A DNA stretch of 64,000 bases from an uncultured Spirochaetaceae bacterium (GTDB taxonomy: Bacteria > Spirochaetota > Spirochaetia > Sphaerochaetales > Sphaerochaetaceae): the NCBI GenBank assembly GCA_944389075.1, contig CALXLA010000051.1:22596-86595 (forward strand). The letters run 5' to 3'. The translations under genes and the position numbers were made by a program. Under the pieces are notes generated by a model. It was not told where the DNA came from. It did no database searches and saw nothing but the letters and a program-made list of their open reading frames with translations. Below, piece after piece: positions 41,305 through 49,559 of the stretch (positions are counted from its first letter, which is position 1; the number at the start of each line of letters is the position of its first letter).

Positions 41305-42214
41305 GTTCGGGCTTCTTACGGCAATACTCGAAGATTGGGATTATAAGGAGATGATAGATACTGTCTCTGATATCGGATATGAATGCGTTGAAGTCGCATG
41401 CTGGCCTAAGGGAAAGGGCGAGAGACGCTATGCGGGGACAAGCCATATTGATACGGAGAACCTCGATAAGGCAGGAGCTGAGGAAATCCTCTCATATGCG
41501 GCTCAGCATGATGTTGAGCTCTCATCGCTTGCATATTATCCGAATACGCTCGATGGTGATCTTGATAAGAGGAATGCGAATATCTCCCATCTGCATTCGG
41601 TAATCGATGCATCAGCGCTTCTTGGCGTTAATATGGTGACGACATTCATTGGAAGGGACCAGACGAAGAATGTCGGTGAGAACCTTAGGATAGTGAAAGC
41701 TGTATGGCCTGAGATTCTCGATCATGCAAAGGAGAAAGGCGTCAGGATAGCTATCGAGAACTGTCCGATGCTCTTTGGCCCTGATCAGTGGCCAGGCGGA
41801 CAGAATCTCTTCTATTCGCCTGATATCTGGAGAAAGGTGTTCGATGTGCTTCCTTATGACAATCTTGGAATCAACTTCGATCCGAGCCACTTTGTCTGGC
41901 AGCAGCTTGACTACATAAAGGCCATCTATGAATTCAGGGATAAGATGTTCCATATTCATTTCAAGGACATCAAGCTAAAGAAGGACAAGCTCAGCGAAGC
42001 GGGAGTCCTTGCATATCCTCTTGATTATATGGTTCCTAAGCTTCCGGGACTTGGCGATGTCGACTGGGGTGCTTTCGTATCGGCTCTGACTGATATCGGG
42101 TACTCTGGCTATGCAGTGGCAGAGATTGAGGACAAGGCTTATGAGGGGAGCAGGGAAGATGTCATCAGATCCCTTAAGCAGACATACAGCTATCTGAGGA
42201 ACTTCATAAGATGA
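41297..42214 (+). CDS. Sugar phosphate isomerase/epimerase-like TIM barrel 1
   Basis: 305-residue AP-endonuclease-2 type TIM barrel. Metal-binding positions lie in GVRIAIENCPM (Glu near residue 155), LGINFDPSHFVWQQ (Asp/His near 195), MFHIHFKDIKL (His near 220) and YAVAEIEDKAYEG (Glu near 276). Members isomerise or dehydrate keto-sugars, e.g. in inositol or ketoglycoside breakdown. Overlaps the dehydrogenase by 8 bp. Confidence 0.9.
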   Translation: MIKFGLLTAILEDWDYKEMIDTVSDIGYECVEVACWPKGKGERRYAGTSHIDTENLDKAGAEEILSYAAQHDVELSSLAYYPNTLDGDLDKRNANISHLHSVIDASALLGVNMVTTFIGRDQTKNVGENLRIVKAVWPEILDHAKEKGVRIAIENCPMLFGPDQWPGGQNLFYSPDIWRKVFDVLPYDNLGINFDPSHFVWQQLDYIKAIYEFRDKMFHIHFKDIKLKKDKLSEAGVLAYPLDYMVPKLPGLGDVDWGAFVSALTDIGYSGYAVAEIEDKAYEGSREDVIRSLKQTYSYLRNFIR

Positions 42215-43020
42215 GAAGGATAGTCGCGAATTCAAACTGTTATCATGGATTCTCCGTCTATGAGGCTATTGATGGCATTGCAGATGCAGGCTTCCATTCT
42301 ATTGAGCTTACATGCACAAGAGGCTGGACAGAGCATATCATCCCGTCTCTTCCTTCTTCGGAGCTGCTGAAGATCAAGGATGCGCTTGCAGATCATGATC
42401 TTTCGGTTCCAGCAGTCAGCGGACATTCGAATCTTATGGATGAGGAACGCCTTGCCGATTTCAGGGACAATATAAAGCTCGCTGCATTTTTCGGTGCATC
42501 GATCATCGTATCAAGTGTCGGAGAAGCTCATATCAAGGACAAGGAGAAGACAGGGGATGAAGGTGTTGTCAGGAATATAAGGACACTGCTTCCGCTTCTT
42601 GATGAGTTCGATATGACCCTTGTCCTTGAAACTCATGGTGAGCATGGTACGGCATCAAGACTCAAGAAGATCGTTGATATGGCAGAGTCTGAGCGTGTCA
42701 GGATTTGCTATGATACCGCAAATGCGATTTTCTATGGCAACGTACATGGAACGGAAGACCTTGAGAGTGCCATCGATGATATCGCATACCTCCATATCAA
42801 GGATAAGGCTGGAGAAAGAACAGAATGGAATTTCCCCGCGCTTGGCGAAGGTTATGTCGATTTTCCATCGATCTTCCATGTGCTTGATAGTCACAATAAC
42901 CAGTCGATGCTTTCCGTGGAGATTGAATTCACTGCGGCAGGAGCTGGAAGCCTCGATGAGGTCAACAGGGCAATGAAGACGAGCGCAGAATATCTAAAAG
43001 CACAGGGATTCACTCTATGA
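42211..43020 (+). CDS. Sugar phosphate isomerase/epimerase-like TIM barrel 2
   Basis: 269 residues, same superfamily as the preceding gene but of a different branch. Metal ligand segments: MTLVLETHGEHG (Glu near residue 136), VRICYDTANAIFYG (Asp near 169), IAYLHIKDKAG (His near 194) and SMLSVEIEF (Glu near 235). It starts 4 bp inside the previous gene. With two dehydrogenases it forms two oxidoreductase/isomerase pairs. Confidence 0.9.
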   Translation: MRRIVANSNCYHGFSVYEAIDGIADAGFHSIELTCTRGWTEHIIPSLPSSELLKIKDALADHDLSVPAVSGHSNLMDEERLADFRDNIKLAAFFGASIIVSSVGEAHIKDKEKTGDEGVVRNIRTLLPLLDEFDMTLVLETHGEHGTASRLKKIVDMAESERVRICYDTANAIFYGNVHGTEDLESAIDDIAYLHIKDKAGERTEWNFPALGEGYVDFPSIFHVLDSHNNQSMLSVEIEFTAAGAGSLDEVNRAMKTSAEYLKAQGFTL

Positions 43021-43973
43021 GAACAGTGATTGCCGGATTCGGTGGAATGGGCATCGTCCATTATCTCAATACAAAGCTCATTGAGGGCATCGAGGTTGCC
43101 GGAATAGTCGGCTCAACTGTGGATGACAGAAAGAAGGCAGAGGAATATGGTCTGTCTTTCTTCCCATCCATCACGGAAGCATTTGATGCTGTAAGACCTG
43201 ACGTCATTGATATAACGACACCAACGTTCATCCATAAGGAGCATATACTTCAGGCTCTTGCTGCAGGATGTAAAGCTGTGATCTGCGAAAAACCGCTTGC
43301 ATTGAGCTCAGATGATGCCAGAGCTGTAATCTCAGCAGCCGAGGAAAGGGATGCTGTCATAATTCCTGCCCATGTCATGAGGTTCACAAAGGAATTCAAG
43401 GCACTGAAGGATGTTGTGGATTCCGCTGTGTTCGGCAAGGTTCTCGATGCATCCTTCTCAAGGATCTCCTCGATGCCTAAATGGACATCGGGCTGGCTGA
43501 TGGACAGAAGCAAGAGCGGTCTTGTCCCGTTTGACCTGCACATACATGACCTCGATATGATCTTCGCTCTCTTCGGCAAGATGGACAGGGTGGGGAGCTA
43601 TAAAAGGAAAAGCACTGAAAGCAATGTGGATGAGTATTTCCATGTGAGCTACATCTATGATGACTTCTGTGTAAATGCTGAGGCCGGATGGCTTCGTGCC
43701 TCTGTTCCTTTCTCAGCCTCCTGGCGAGTGATTTTCGAGCATGGCGTCGTCGAGTGTAAAGGCAATGTCATGGCCTATCCTGAGGATGGTGAGCCTTATG
43801 AGCTCGATACGCACTATGATGTTGTCGTACCTACAGGGATAAATGTCCCGCCTACAGGATGGTATTACGAAGAGCTCTCAGCTATATACTCATATCTTGG
43901 ATCGGGAAGGAAAGAGCCTATCATCCCATATGATGATATTGTTGAAGAGCTGAAAATATTGGAAAATCTCTGA
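43017..43973 (+). CDS. Gfo/Idh/MocA family oxidoreductase 2
   Basis: 318 residues. VIAGFGGMGIVHYLN at the N-terminus is the cofactor-binding loop, AVICEKPLALSSDDA near residue 86 is the EKP motif and PFDLHIHDLDMIFALFG near 172 holds the catalytic-type D-x-H-x-H-D. Differs clearly from the first dehydrogenase, so they probably act at different steps. Overlaps the upstream gene by 4 bp. Confidence 0.92.
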   Translation: MRTVIAGFGGMGIVHYLNTKLIEGIEVAGIVGSTVDDRKKAEEYGLSFFPSITEAFDAVRPDVIDITTPTFIHKEHILQALAAGCKAVICEKPLALSSDDARAVISAAEERDAVIIPAHVMRFTKEFKALKDVVDSAVFGKVLDASFSRISSMPKWTSGWLMDRSKSGLVPFDLHIHDLDMIFALFGKMDRVGSYKRKSTESNVDEYFHVSYIYDDFCVNAEAGWLRASVPFSASWRVIFEHGVVECKGNVMAYPEDGEPYELDTHYDVVVPTGINVPPTGWYYEELSAIYSYLGSGRKEPIIPYDDIVEELKILENL

Positions 43974-43976
43974 GCT

Positions 43977-44969
43977 ATGAAGAAATTTACGTATCAGGAC
44001 ATTGCTAAAGCCACAGGAATTTCCCTTGCAACTATATCAAGGGTATTCAATACTCCTGATATCGTATCTTCCGAAACGAGGAACAAAGTCATAGATGCTG
44101 TAGCGTCAATGGGCATTGATCCCAAAGCCTATGGGCTTTCCCCGGATCCTTCTGGACGATTGATAATCTTCAATGTGCCGACTCTGCGCAATCAGTTCTA
44201 TTCACCAATCATCGAATCCGCGAAGAAGGTCATCGAAGGCAGAAGCTACATGATGCTTATCAACGAGGATTCCCTGGCTGATGACACTTCTTTCCTGCAG
44301 CTGCTTTCAAGCACGAAGGCTGCTGGCGTGATTATTGCCAATGCAATGACAAAGGAAGGTCTCGATGCGATAAGACATAGGGTCCCTGTCGTCACATGCT
44401 GTGAGGCAGTTCCAGAAGCTGATGTTCCTTTTGTCACTATCGATGATGAGAATGCGGCTTACAATGCCGTTAGATACATAGAATCGCTTGGCCATAAGCG
44501 CATTGCCATGATAAACGGGCCCAGCTCCTTCAAGTATGCCAGGAACAGGCTGAAAGGCTATAGGAGGGCACTTCAGGAAGGTGGCCTTGAATACAGGAAC
44601 GAATACATAGCTGAGATAGGTTCCGATATGGATTTCGAAGTCGCAGGGGCGGCTGTCATGCATATGCTCAATTATGATGACAGGCCAGATGCCTTCTTCT
44701 GCATCTCCGATATGCTCGCATCAGCTGCGATCCATGCCGCGATATCAAGGGGATTCAGAGTTCCTGAGGATATATCTGTCGTAGGATTTGACAATATCTC
44801 CCTTTCGGAGATGATGAACCCGGCTATCACGACTGTGAAGCAGCCTGTCGCGCAGCTTGGGGCACTTGCTGCGGAGATGATCGTGAAGAGAATAGAGAAT
44901 AAGGACGAAAGCCTGAAATCCATCTACCTTGGTACTGAGCTGATAGTCAGGGACTCGACACGCAAATGA
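43977..44969 (+). CDS. LacI family regulator (tandem copy 1)
   Basis: 330 residues. N-terminal helix-turn-helix FTYQDIAKATGISLATISRVFNTPDIVSSETRNKV, with canonical recognition helix. Effector domain: YSPIIESAKKVIEG near residue 75, KAAGVIIANAMT near 114, HKRIAMINGPSSFKYARNRLKGYRRAL near 171-197, and ITTVKQPVAQLGALAAEMIVKRIE near 281. Overlaps the second LacI gene by 4 bp. Both follow the sugar catabolic genes and probably regulate them. Confidence 0.92.
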   Translation: MKKFTYQDIAKATGISLATISRVFNTPDIVSSETRNKVIDAVASMGIDPKAYGLSPDPSGRLIIFNVPTLRNQFYSPIIESAKKVIEGRSYMMLINEDSLADDTSFLQLLSSTKAAGVIIANAMTKEGLDAIRHRVPVVTCCEAVPEADVPFVTIDDENAAYNAVRYIESLGHKRIAMINGPSSFKYARNRLKGYRRALQEGGLEYRNEYIAEIGSDMDFEVAGAAVMHMLNYDDRPDAFFCISDMLASAAIHAAISRGFRVPEDISVVGFDNISLSEMMNPAITTVKQPVAQLGALAAEMIVKRIENKDESLKSIYLGTELIVRDSTRK

Positions 44970-45955
44970 AGAGACTTCCATATAGGGAGATTGCCGAGAA
45001 GGCCGGAGTATCTGTATCTACTGTGTATAGGGCAGTCAGCGTGCCAGATCCATCATCCCAATCCTGCAGGAAAGTCAGGGATGCAATCTCCGCACTTGGC
45101 GGGAATCCTATGGATTATGGCTTATCAGACAGAAGAGGCATAATTGTATTTGTCTCGCCATATCCGTCGAATCCGTTCTATGCGCCGATTATCGCATCGG
45201 CACGAAGCGTTGTCCGGTCTCATGGATATGTCCTCCTTGCTGATGATGAGGACATCATGCCAGAGACTGTGGAGGATTTCATTGCCATGCTCTCTGATAT
45301 AAATGCCTCCGGCGTGATTGCTGCCAATCCTATGGGCAGAGAGCTGGCAGAGACTATAGACAAGTCTTTTCCTGTCGTGATGTGCAGTGAATCAGCGCCA
45401 GGTTCATCTGTTCCATTCGTCATGGTCGATAATGAAGGGGCTGCTTTCAATGCCGTAAGATATCTTGCGTCGCTGGGTTGCAGACGGATTGCCATGCTCA
45501 ATGGTCCATCCTCATACAGATATGCAATCGATAGATTCGCAGGATACAGGAGGGCTCTGGAAGAATCCGGATTGGCATTCCAGCCTGAATATGCCGCGGA
45601 GATTGGCTCTCACATGGATTTCGAGATGGCTGCTGCCGTGCTGTCCGGAATGCTTGGCAGCGCAGAGCCTCCTGATGCATTGTTCTGCGTATCGGATTCT
45701 CTTGCTGCGCTTGCCATTCATATCGCATCGGAAAGAGGCCTGCGTGTTCCTGATGATATCATTATCATGGGCTTTGACGACGGCGATGTTTCAAAGATGG
45801 CAACGCCTTCGATTTCCACAATCAGACAGCCAGTGGGGAAGCTTGGCATGCTTGCCGCAGAGATACTTATCAGAAGAATGGAATCGGAAGACGACATCCC
45901 TGCATCAATATGCCTTGATACAGAGCTGATAATCAGGGAATCAACACGCAGATGA
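44966..45955 (+). CDS. LacI family regulator (tandem copy 2)
   Basis: 329 residues, clearly paralogous to the preceding gene along its full length: LNGPSSYRYAIDRFAGYRRALEESG near residue 170 mirrors the first copy. The recognition helix differs: VSVSTVYRAVSVPDPSS instead of a TISRVFN-type, so DNA specificity is likely changed. It arose by tandem duplication. The pair may form heterodimers or bind different operators. Confidence 0.92.
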   Translation: MKRLPYREIAEKAGVSVSTVYRAVSVPDPSSQSCRKVRDAISALGGNPMDYGLSDRRGIIVFVSPYPSNPFYAPIIASARSVVRSHGYVLLADDEDIMPETVEDFIAMLSDINASGVIAANPMGRELAETIDKSFPVVMCSESAPGSSVPFVMVDNEGAAFNAVRYLASLGCRRIAMLNGPSSYRYAIDRFAGYRRALEESGLAFQPEYAAEIGSHMDFEMAAAVLSGMLGSAEPPDALFCVSDSLAALAIHIASERGLRVPDDIIIMGFDDGDVSKMATPSISTIRQPVGKLGMLAAEILIRRMESEDDIPASICLDTELIIRESTRR

Positions 45956-47176
45956 TCAGCCTTCAAGGCTTCTCACGTATTCATCCATGTTCTTCGCGAC
46001 TTCCTTTGCATACCTCACAGCCTGGACGACAGTCTTTGCGCCAAGTACAACATCTCCAGCCGCGAAGATACCCTCACATGTGGTCTCGCCCTTATCATCG
46101 GTGAGAAGAAGACCGTTAGGTGATGCCTTGAGCCCTTCTGTCGTATTCACAAGCTTTGATTTAGGCCCCTGAGATACCGCAATGAAAGTCTGGTCAGCCT
46201 TCACATGGATTTCCTCATCTTCTGCCCCTATGATATTCCCCTCATCATCGAATATGTTCCTTACAAAGACCGGGCCTGTCTTCTCGATGCGTATCGGCTT
46301 CATCCCGAATTCTATCTTCGCGCCATCAAGCTTTGCATACTCGATCTCGTCCTCATTGGCATCGCTCCTGAGTCTTCTCGCATACATTGTCACATTGTGC
46401 CTGCCGCTTCTCAGGATTGTCCTTGCCACATCCATAGCGGTATTGCCGACACCGATTATCGCGATATCCTCGCCAAGCTCATAGGATGACGGGTTTGCAA
46501 GAAAATCTATTGCGAAATGCACATTGCCGAGGCTTTCCCCAGGGATGGAAAGCTTCTTAGGCCTCCATACGCCTGTTCCGATGAAGATTGCCTTATAGTC
46601 ATCCCTCATCAGGTCCTTTATCTCAAGAGCACCTCCGATTGTGGTATTTGGCCTTATGTTTATGCCGATGCTCCTGAGCTTCTTCGCATAGCGGTCTATG
46701 ATTGACTTAGGCAGTCTGAACTCAGGGATACCATATCTGAGTACGCCTCCGATCTTGTCTTTGGAGTCGAAGATCGTCACATCATATCCGAGCCTTCTCA
46801 TCTCTATTGCTATTGTGATTCCTGCAGGTCCTCCTCCGATTACGGCAATCATATTGCCATTGTCCGGAGCGCATTCGATCTCCATGTTATCGAGACATGC
46901 CTCAGAAATGTAGTTCTCAATGCTTGAGATATGCACAGGCTGTCCTTTCTTTCCGAGGACACAGTGACCTTCGCACTGCCTGTTATGGTCACAGACAAGC
47001 GAGCAGACAACTGACAGCGGATTGTTCCTGAAAAGGAATTCCCCGGCTTCCTTGACCTTTCCTTCCCTGAAGCACTTTATCATCTTCGGTATTTCCGTGC
47101 TGATAGGGCATCCTGTCATGCACATAGGCTTCTTGCACTGCAGACAGCGCTCAGCTTCCGCTATTACGTGAACCAT
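45956..47176 (-). CDS. GltD/SudA-like NAD(P)-dependent iron-sulfur flavoprotein
   Basis: 406 residues. N-terminal iron-sulfur cysteines in CLQCKKPMCMTGCP (residues 11-24) and CSLVCDHNRQCEGHC (near 58-72). FAD site VIGGGPAGITIAIEMRRLGYDVTIFD near 110-135, NADP site IIGVGNTAMDVARTILRSG near 239 and GIFAAGDVVLGAKTVVQAVRYA near 367. Such proteins are small subunits of glutamate synthase, NADH-dependent ferredoxin:NADP oxidoreductase or sulfide dehydrogenase. No large subunit is in the window. AGGGAGG precedes the ATG. Stop abuts the LacI stop. Confidence 0.9.
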   Translation of the reverse strand: MVHVIAEAERCLQCKKPMCMTGCPISTEIPKMIKCFREGKVKEAGEFLFRNNPLSVVCSLVCDHNRQCEGHCVLGKKGQPVHISSIENYISEACLDNMEIECAPDNGNMIAVIGGGPAGITIAIEMRRLGYDVTIFDSKDKIGGVLRYGIPEFRLPKSIIDRYAKKLRSIGINIRPNTTIGGALEIKDLMRDDYKAIFIGTGVWRPKKLSIPGESLGNVHFAIDFLANPSSYELGEDIAIIGVGNTAMDVARTILRSGRHNVTMYARRLRSDANEDEIEYAKLDGAKIEFGMKPIRIEKTGPVFVRNIFDDEGNIIGAEDEEIHVKADQTFIAVSQGPKSKLVNTTEGLKASPNGLLLTDDKGETTCEGIFAAGDVVLGAKTVVQAVRYAKEVAKNMDEYVRSLEG

Positions 47177-47234
47177 GCTTTCCTCCCTGATCTCCGTTGT
47201 ATCTGATTGCAGATAAAAATGAAATACTATTTAA

Positions 47235-47259
47235 CTATGGCTGATAATATATTCCATAG
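47235..47259. repeat. Inverted repeat upstream of GltD-like gene
   Basis: CTATGG (47235-47240) is mirrored by CCATAG (47254-47259), 13 bp apart, about 60 bp upstream of the GltD-like ATG. It may be an operator or part of a terminator of the minus-strand Toprim-like gene. Confidence 0.3.
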
Positions 47260-47300
47260 CAATAAGATAATAATTCATTGATATGCTTTGCTTTGAGGAT

Positions 47301-47921
47301 TTATGGGCAATTCCCATCTTTTGAACAGCATATCCTGAGTTCCTGGCAAAGTGTCTGAACCTGATTGCAGTAGATTCCGAGGATTTTACGTAGATTAAGG
47401 TAAGCAACCAGCCCCTGGCACTTTATGCCTTTTGCATATCTGCGTCCGCTCATGACAAATAGATTCTGAAGTCCTTTCAGGCCTTTGTACTTTGATATGT
47501 TCTGTGATTTTGAGATTTTCAGGAAATCCCTGATTCCATCGGGATCAGCTAGGAACCAATCCTCGATGGAGGAGGATGCTTTTATATGATGGACCTGCGA
47601 GATTCCGATTCTATGCATTGCTTTTTCTATAGTGGACCAGTTTATGCATACCTTGTTCGCATTTCTCTCAAAGACATCGGTGTCATATCAGAGAATTACT
47701 TTGAAAGGGAGATTCCTGTATTTCGGTCTGTTCATCAGGTCTTTCTGCAGTATACGTTCAGCCTTTGTGCAGAAATTCCCGACTCCTTTGAGAACCTGGC
47801 ATTCAATGAAACTGCTGAGCCTGCCTCCGTTTACCTTTCTCAGGAAATCGATAAGAGCTTTGTAGAATTCGCATTCAGTATCGCCTTCCATGAAAAGGAC
47901 TATGACAGAGTCAGGTTTCAT
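47301..47921 (-). pseudogene. Toprim-like (DUF4276/RloB-like) partner of AAA ATPase, interrupted by in-frame TGA
   Basis: A single 207-codon frame from ATG 47921 with a TGA at codon 78 (47688-47690). Before it: VIVLFMEGDTECEFYKALIDF, with the E-G-x-T-E element of Toprim nucleases. After it, in the same frame: YDTDVFERN, the D-x-D element, then SSIEDWFLADPDGI. In the expected family sequence the position before YDTD is Cys, so TGC/TGT-to-TGA fits. It overlaps the AAA ATPase gene by 11 bp and would be its effector. Expressed intact only by readthrough or if the TGA is decoded. Confidence 0.7.
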
Positions 47922-49221
47922 TGGCATTCTCCAGATAGGATGCGAGTATGTTTCTCTCGCTATCATTTCCGGAGAGCAGTTCGAATATATAGTCTCCGGC
48001 CAGCGTATCGGAATCCTCAGCATCTGACATGAGTTCACGTATCTTCTGCGAAGATGCGAATGTCCTAAATCTTGCGACCCCATCATCTGAAGGTATGCCG
48101 ATATAGATACCGCTGAAATCAAGATACTGAAGGACATATGGAGAATGGCTTGTAACTATTATCCTCATGTCTCCTGTAAGGTTTTCCAGTGTTTCAAGAA
48201 ATCCATTGAACAGGGCAGGGTGGATTGAGTTCTCAGGTTCCTCAAGCCCGACTATGGATATGCCATTCAGACGAGCATCGGCAATATGCACAAGCAGCAT
48301 AAGGATTCTTTTCGCACCGGCAGACAGGAATCTGAAGTCAAGAGGCTGATTCATGTTCCTATCCTTTACCCATAGTGAATAAAGCTTTGGAGAGATTGTG
48401 AATGGGGCGTAACTATCCCCGGAGAAGCTTTTCAGATCCCTGGATATATCTGATTCGATGATCTCGATATCCGTAATATCTGGAAAGAGGGAAAGGAATA
48501 TATCCATGAGACTGCTGTAAAGCATTGGTTCCTTCTCACGAAGCAGGAAAAGCGATTGCGGTATATTCTCAGAGAGTAGCTCTCTTCCATTATCTGAATG
48601 GAATACAATCTGCGGTATACGCTGGAAGAGGAAAGATGCATCAAGCTGTTCATCAATGTATGCTTTTATCCCTGCAACCGCGGATACGATTCCTTTCATA
48701 TACCCAGGACATGAAGTGCTGAGTATATCCAGTACAAGCTCTTCTTTCCCTATAGATCTATCAAAATCAGCACTGCATCTTCCTGATGCAGATGGCCTGA
48801 ATTTCGCACAGGAACCATCCCTTTGCATCAGGGCTTTTTCATGGCTTCTTGCTTTTCTTTCCCTGATATGGAGATTTTCCGAGACAATCCGGGCTCCCTG
48901 ATCATTATTTTTTGCCCATTCAAACGAGAAACCATAGCTGATGGTGTATGCCTCATTGCCATCATCATATTCTCCTTCGATTGAGAATGTGAAATCAGTT
49001 TCATCTATATGCTTGTTCAGAGGCATTGCTGCAATGCTGTGCATCATGCTCTTTCGGTGAGCTGGGCTTGCATGCATGAATGACAGTGCGAAATCTATTG
49101 CGGCAAATATATTGCTCTTTCCGTAGCTGTTGAGCGACACAAGAGCTGTGATCGGTTTCATTGTTATTGATGTCTTCCCGATATTCCTGAACCCGCATAT
49201 CGATAGCTGTGTGATCTTCAT
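47911..49221 (-). CDS. AAA ATPase of OLD/RloA-like type, putative defence ATPase
   Basis: 436 residues. N-terminal P-loop LVSLNSYGKSNIFAAIDFAL near residue 28 is an SMC/ABC-like Walker A, the signature LSAGAKRILMLLVHIADA near 306, Walker B ISIVGLEEPENSIHP near 330 and the switch His in IVTSHSPYVLQYL near 364. This is the ATPase type paired with Toprim nucleases in OLD, PARIS and RloAB-like systems, and a Toprim-like gene overlaps its 3' end. Likely an anti-phage or stress ATPase. ATG 49221 lacks a ribosome site. Confidence 0.85.
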   Translation of the reverse strand: MKITQLSICGFRNIGKTSITMKPITALVSLNSYGKSNIFAAIDFALSFMHASPAHRKSMMHSIAAMPLNKHIDETDFTFSIEGEYDDGNEAYTISYGFSFEWAKNNDQGARIVSENLHIRERKARSHEKALMQRDGSCAKFRPSASGRCSADFDRSIGKEELVLDILSTSCPGYMKGIVSAVAGIKAYIDEQLDASFLFQRIPQIVFHSDNGRELLSENIPQSLFLLREKEPMLYSSLMDIFLSLFPDITDIEIIESDISRDLKSFSGDSYAPFTISPKLYSLWVKDRNMNQPLDFRFLSAGAKRILMLLVHIADARLNGISIVGLEEPENSIHPALFNGFLETLENLTGDMRIIVTSHSPYVLQYLDFSGIYIGIPSDDGVARFRTFASSQKIRELMSDAEDSDTLAGDYIFELLSGNDSERNILASYLENANET

Positions 49222-49559
49222 ATTTTTTTATCCGCCTCATGTCCATGATAGCATTGAAGGTTGTAAATCGCAATGAATCAATGCACTTTATCTATGTATA
49301 TCGGGTAAAACTGCCATTAATTTTATAAAAATGCAATAAATCTATGCATTATTCAATATAAGCTTTTATCATCGGATGTCTTCTGGACACTATTCAGATA
49401 TATCAGCAGTATCAGTTTTCTGATTATCTGGAATTGCATACATTATCCTGTTGTGATGGTCAGATGATATGTGTCTGATAAAACCGGTAGAATGAAGTTT
49501 ATAGTTTAAATTATGTCTGATCATCATTGTTGGTGCTATCATATCCATAGAGGTTAGCT
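49222..49559. other. Intergenic region, ATPase / aconitase X divergence
   Basis: 338 bp, AT-rich, without a recognisable gene. AATGCA (49330-49335) is mirrored by TGCATT (49345-49350) with nine bases between. TGC-TATCAT about 25 bp before the aconitase X ATG could be its -10; unlike many genes here this gene then has a short leader and GAGG ribosome site. Nothing else is supportable. Confidence 0.45.

Noticed and set aside
47676..47690. Selenocysteine decoding of the TGA at 47688
   Set aside because: The small GACA-CCGA-TGTC hairpin follows too closely and lacks the usual GU-containing loop of a bacterial SECIS. A nonsense mutation is simpler.
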